This document shows, in pieces, positions 32,652-36,325 of a stretch of 36,325 nucleotides of DNA; positions within the stretch are counted from its first letter, which is position 1; each line of letters starts with the position of its first letter. A program made the translations under genes and the position numbers. The notes below the pieces were generated by a model. That model worked only from the letters and a program-made list of their open reading frames with translations, searched no databases and was not told the DNA's origin. Origin of the DNA: Rhodocyclaceae bacterium (lineage in GTDB: Bacteria; Pseudomonadota; Gammaproteobacteria; Burkholderiales; Rhodocyclaceae); assembly GCA_020445785.1 (NCBI GenBank), contig JAGRFZ010000051.1:17374-53698 (forward strand), given 5' to 3'.

Positions 32652-34727
32652 TCAGCGCCACATATCGCGCATGCCGGCGGCCAGGTCGACCGCGGCTTGC
32701 CGCGGGTCGGGATGGCGAGGGCCCGCGGGTGCTTGGGGGGGCCAGCTCCGCTGTTCGAAATGCGTCAGCAATCCGTTCGGAATGAAGCGGGTTCGGCCGG
32801 CATAGACGTGGCGGTCGCCGAGCGCTGGTTGGTGGGTGATGTAGAAGCGCTGCGGCAGCATCAGGTCGAGCTCGTCACGGGCGCGGGTCATCGCGACATA
32901 CAGCAGGCGGCGCTCCTCGTCGATGGTCGCCGCGCTGCCGGTGGCCAGGTCGGAAGGCAGGCAGCCGTCCACGGCATTCAGCAGCGTGACGGTGGCCCAT
33001 TCCTGTCCCTTGGCCGAGTGGATCGTGGAGAGGATCAGGTAGTCCTCGTCGAGCAGGCCCGGACCGGCCTCGGCGCTGCTCGCTTCCGGCGGATCGAGCG
33101 TGAGCTCGGTCAGGAAACGCTGGGCATCCGGGTAGGTCGCGGCGAGCGCGGCCAGTTGGCGGATGTCCGCTTGGCGCATCGCCGGGTCCTGGTAGAGGCG
33201 GTCCAGCAGCGGTAGATACCAGTCGCAGAGGCGATCGAAGGCGGCCGGCCAGGCGGTGTCGTCGCTGCGGCAGGAATCGACCAGCTCAGCGAACGCGCGC
33301 CAGGGTTCGCCGGTGTGGGCGGGTACCGGTTGTTCGCGCAGCAGGCTCGTTGCGGCGGGGCCCGACCTCAGGTTGTCGAGAATGGTCGAGGCCGTGCGCG
33401 GGCCGATACCGGCCAGGAGCTGGATCGCGCGGAAGCCGGACACACGGTCGCGCAGGTTGCGCGACCAGCGCAGAACCGCGAGTACGTCCTTGACGTGGGC
33501 GGCCTCCAGGAAACGCAAGCCGCCGTACTTGACGAAGGGAATGTTGTGGCGGCCCAGTTCGATTTCCAGCCGCGCGCTGTGGTGGGAGGCGCGGAACAGC
33601 ACGGCCTGCTCTTGCAGTCGAATGCCGGTTTCACGCCGGGCCAGCACGCGTTCGACCACGCAAGCGGCCTGATCTGCGTCGTCGCGCACCGAGATCAGGG
33701 CAGGCCGACGGCCGTCCTGGCGATCCGTCCACAGCGACTTCTCGAAGGATTCTCCTGCCAGGGAGATCACCGCGTTGGCTGCCGCCAGGATCGGCAAGGT
33801 GCTGCGGTAGTTGCGTTCGAGCGCGATGCGCTCGGCCGCGATTTCGAACTGGTCGGAGAAATCCAGAATGTTGCGGATGGTTGCACCGCGAAAGGCGTAG
33901 ATCGACTGGGCGTCGTCGCCGACGACGGTGAGGCCGCCGCCATCGGGCTTGAGGGCCAGCAGGATCGAGGCTTGCAGTCGGTTGGTGTCCTGGTATTCGT
34001 CCACCAACACGTGGCTGAAGCGTGCCCCGATCTCTGCTGCCAGGCTAGGCGCCTCCAGCATGCGGGCCCAATACAGCAGCAAGTCGTCGTAGTCGAGGAC
34101 CTGCTGGGCCTGCTTGGCTTCGACATAGCCGAGGAAGAGACTGCGCAGCTCCGACGCCCATTCGCGACACCAGGGGAAGCCGTGCTGCAGGACCTCGCCC
34201 AGCGGCCGGCAGGTGTTGATCACGGAGGAGTAGACGCCGAGGCAGGTCGCCTTCTGTGGGAAGCGGCGCTGGCGTGCGGACAAGCCCTGTTCGTGTCGCA
34301 CCAGGTTCATCAGATCGGCGGAGTCCTCCCGATCGTGGATTGTGAACCCCGGGTCGAGACCGATCTGGCCCGCGTATTCGCGCAAAAGCTGTGCGCCCAC
34401 CCCGTGAAAGGTGCCCGACCAGGGCAGTTGCAGAGCGCTGCCGGCGCCGGCGCGGTTGGCCAGCAATCGCGAGACCCGGCGTTTCATGTCGTCCGCTGCG
34501 CGACGCGAGAAGGTCAGCAGCATCAGGGCTTCCGGCCGCGCGCCGTGGTCGAGGAGCACGGCGACCCGATGGGCCAGGGTCGTGGTCTTGCCGGTGCCGG
34601 CGCCGGCGACGATCAGCAAGGGGGGATGTCCGCCCGCGCTGGCGCCCAGGGTTGCGGCCTGCCGCTGAGCGGGGTTGAGCGCCGCCAGCCAGTCGTCGGC
34701 CTCCGGCGGCGGGGCCAGTGCATTCAT
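32652..34727 (-). CDS. UvrD/Rep-family ATP-dependent DNA helicase, 691 aa
   Basis: This is a superfamily 1A 3'-5' helicase. The Q motif LNPAQRQAATL is followed by Walker A VAGAGTGKTTTLAHR, motif II VLVDEYQDTNRLQ, III VVGDDAQSIYAFRGA, IV ALERNYRS, V LSTIHSAKGQEWATV and VI LLYVAMTRARDELDL. All catalytic residues are kept. The C-terminal tail after motif VI is short, and the protein lacks the longer tail of UvrD. Start at ATG 34727 is chosen because family homology begins just after it; in-frame codons further upstream give shadow sequence. A good promoter is visible at 34888-34915, implying a leader of about 155 nt. Rep, UvrD and PcrA cannot be told apart here. Confidence 0.92.
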   Translation of the reverse strand: MNALAPPPEADDWLAALNPAQRQAATLGASAGGHPPLLIVAGAGTGKTTTLAHRVAVLLDHGARPEALMLLTFSRRAADDMKRRVSRLLANRAGAGSALQLPWSGTFHGVGAQLLREYAGQIGLDPGFTIHDREDSADLMNLVRHEQGLSARQRRFPQKATCLGVYSSVINTCRPLGEVLQHGFPWCREWASELRSLFLGYVEAKQAQQVLDYDDLLLYWARMLEAPSLAAEIGARFSHVLVDEYQDTNRLQASILLALKPDGGGLTVVGDDAQSIYAFRGATIRNILDFSDQFEIAAERIALERNYRSTLPILAAANAVISLAGESFEKSLWTDRQDGRRPALISVRDDADQAACVVERVLARRETGIRLQEQAVLFRASHHSARLEIELGRHNIPFVKYGGLRFLEAAHVKDVLAVLRWSRNLRDRVSGFRAIQLLAGIGPRTASTILDNLRSGPAATSLLREQPVPAHTGEPWRAFAELVDSCRSDDTAWPAAFDRLCDWYLPLLDRLYQDPAMRQADIRQLAALAATYPDAQRFLTELTLDPPEASSAEAGPGLLDEDYLILSTIHSAKGQEWATVTLLNAVDGCLPSDLATGSAATIDEERRLLYVAMTRARDELDLMLPQRFYITHQPALGDRHVYAGRTRFIPNGLLTHFEQRSWPPQAPAGPRHPDPRQAAVDLAAGMRDMWR

Positions 34728-34887
34728 GCGCCGCAGCGGGAGGTGGGGGCGCCACCGTATCGGCGGGCGGCGCTCGGTGGCAGGGCCGAAGGCGGCGCCC
34801 GGTGGCTGGCGACCGGTTCGCGAAGCGCGGTGCCCGCAGCCGATCCGGGCGTCTTGGTCGATGGTCTGGTGCGTGGCATGGACTGTA

Positions 34888-34915
34888 ATTGTATACACGT
34901 TTCGGCGTTTGGCAA
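34888..34915 (-). promoter_or_regulatory. Sigma70 promoter of the helicase gene
   Basis: On the minus strand TTGCCA (34915-34910) and TACAAT (34893-34888) are 16 nt apart, each one mismatch from consensus. It would start transcription near 34881. Confidence 0.65.
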
Positions 34916-35134
34916 TGGGGCGGTCGCGATCGCGTTCAACCGCGATTCCCCACTCCATTCCCCACATTTGAGGAATTCGGAAATGGTGTGGGGAATGCTG
35001 GGTAAACAGCGACTTGGCAGGATTTCATGGCGTGGCATGTTTCTGGCTTCGAGGGTTGCGCGATGGTGCTTTTCGGGGGTCGGAAATGCTGAGATCGAAT
35101 TTGAGGGGCGGCTGTGGTGGAAGTGGAGGTCGCC
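34916..35134. other. Intergenic region upstream of the secretion ATPase with an inverted repeat
   Basis: The 407 bases between the divergent helicase and ATPase genes contain the helicase promoter and an exact 11-bp inverted repeat, CATTCCCCACA (34956-34966) and TGTGGGGAATG (34987-34997), separated by 20 nt. A sequence with GG-N10-GC spacing, TGGCATGTTTCTGGC (35033-35047), is a weak sigma54-like match. No gene is evident here. Confidence 0.55.

Positions 35135-36325
<1,191 letters not shown>

Overview
This is ordinary chromosome of a high-GC betaproteobacterium, most likely a member of the Rhodocyclales (Azoarcus/Thauera/Zoogloea-like). The evidence is the rplU-rpmA-obgE-proB ribosomal operon, a glcDEF glycolate oxidase operon, a three-part proton-translocating transhydrogenase, a gene order of ispB, tRNA-Pro and a type II/IV secretion ATPase, and the abundance of c-di-GMP domain proteins. 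The taxonomic placement is inference; there is no rRNA or marker that settles it. I see no insertion sequence, phage, integrase, CRISPR array or rRNA gene.

Layout. 1-2376: the 3' part of a large sodium:solute symporter (VC_2705-type) with a strong terminator, a small two-helix membrane protein, and a convergent DUF4212 small symporter subunit. 2441-7475 (minus strand): an EF-G-like GTPase, then, reading in transcription order from the right, rplU, rpmA, a terminator/attenuator, obgE and proB. 7476-7783: a divergent control region with a good sigma70 promoter for rplU and a FadR-type palindrome in front of the regulator gene. 7784-14143 (plus): a GntR/FadR regulator, glcD, glcE, glcF, then an HDOD protein and a PP2C phosphatase. 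14154-15251: CorA-type transporter (minus). 15470-18290: pntAA-pntAB-pntB (plus). 18359-23819 (minus): a four-PAS GGDEF/EAL protein with eroded active sites, the DEAD-box helicase rhlE, and the 23S rRNA methyltransferase rlmM. 23932-28350 (plus): the aldo-keto reductase tas, then an HD-GYP gene overlapping a GGDEF/EAL gene. 28356-28757: a small lipoprotein (minus). 28910-30800 (plus): a glycerophosphodiester phosphodiesterase, ispB, and tRNA-Pro(CGG), followed by a terminator that works in both directions. 30903-34727 (minus): trhP, a 73-residue orphan protein, and a UvrD/Rep-family helicase. 35135 to the end (plus): the N-terminal 397 residues of a GspE/PulE/PilB-family ATPase.

How the genes work together. 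The glycolate block is a self-contained regulon: regulator, FAD subunit D, FAD subunit E and iron-sulfur subunit F, with a likely autoregulatory operator. The transhydrogenase couples the proton gradient to NADPH supply. The signalling genes form the most interesting theme: one GGDEF/EAL protein looks like a catalytically dead c-di-GMP receptor, while a translationally coupled HD-GYP/EAL pair carries two unrelated phosphodiesterase folds. The HDOD and PP2C genes add two more signalling proteins.

I found no clearly new biological system. The most testable unusual points are the eroded GGDEF/EAL protein, the coupled HD-GYP/EAL operon with its possible globin-like N-terminus, the operator in front of the glycolate regulator, the attenuator between rpmA and obgE, and the orphan DUF4212 gene preceded by a long hairpin.
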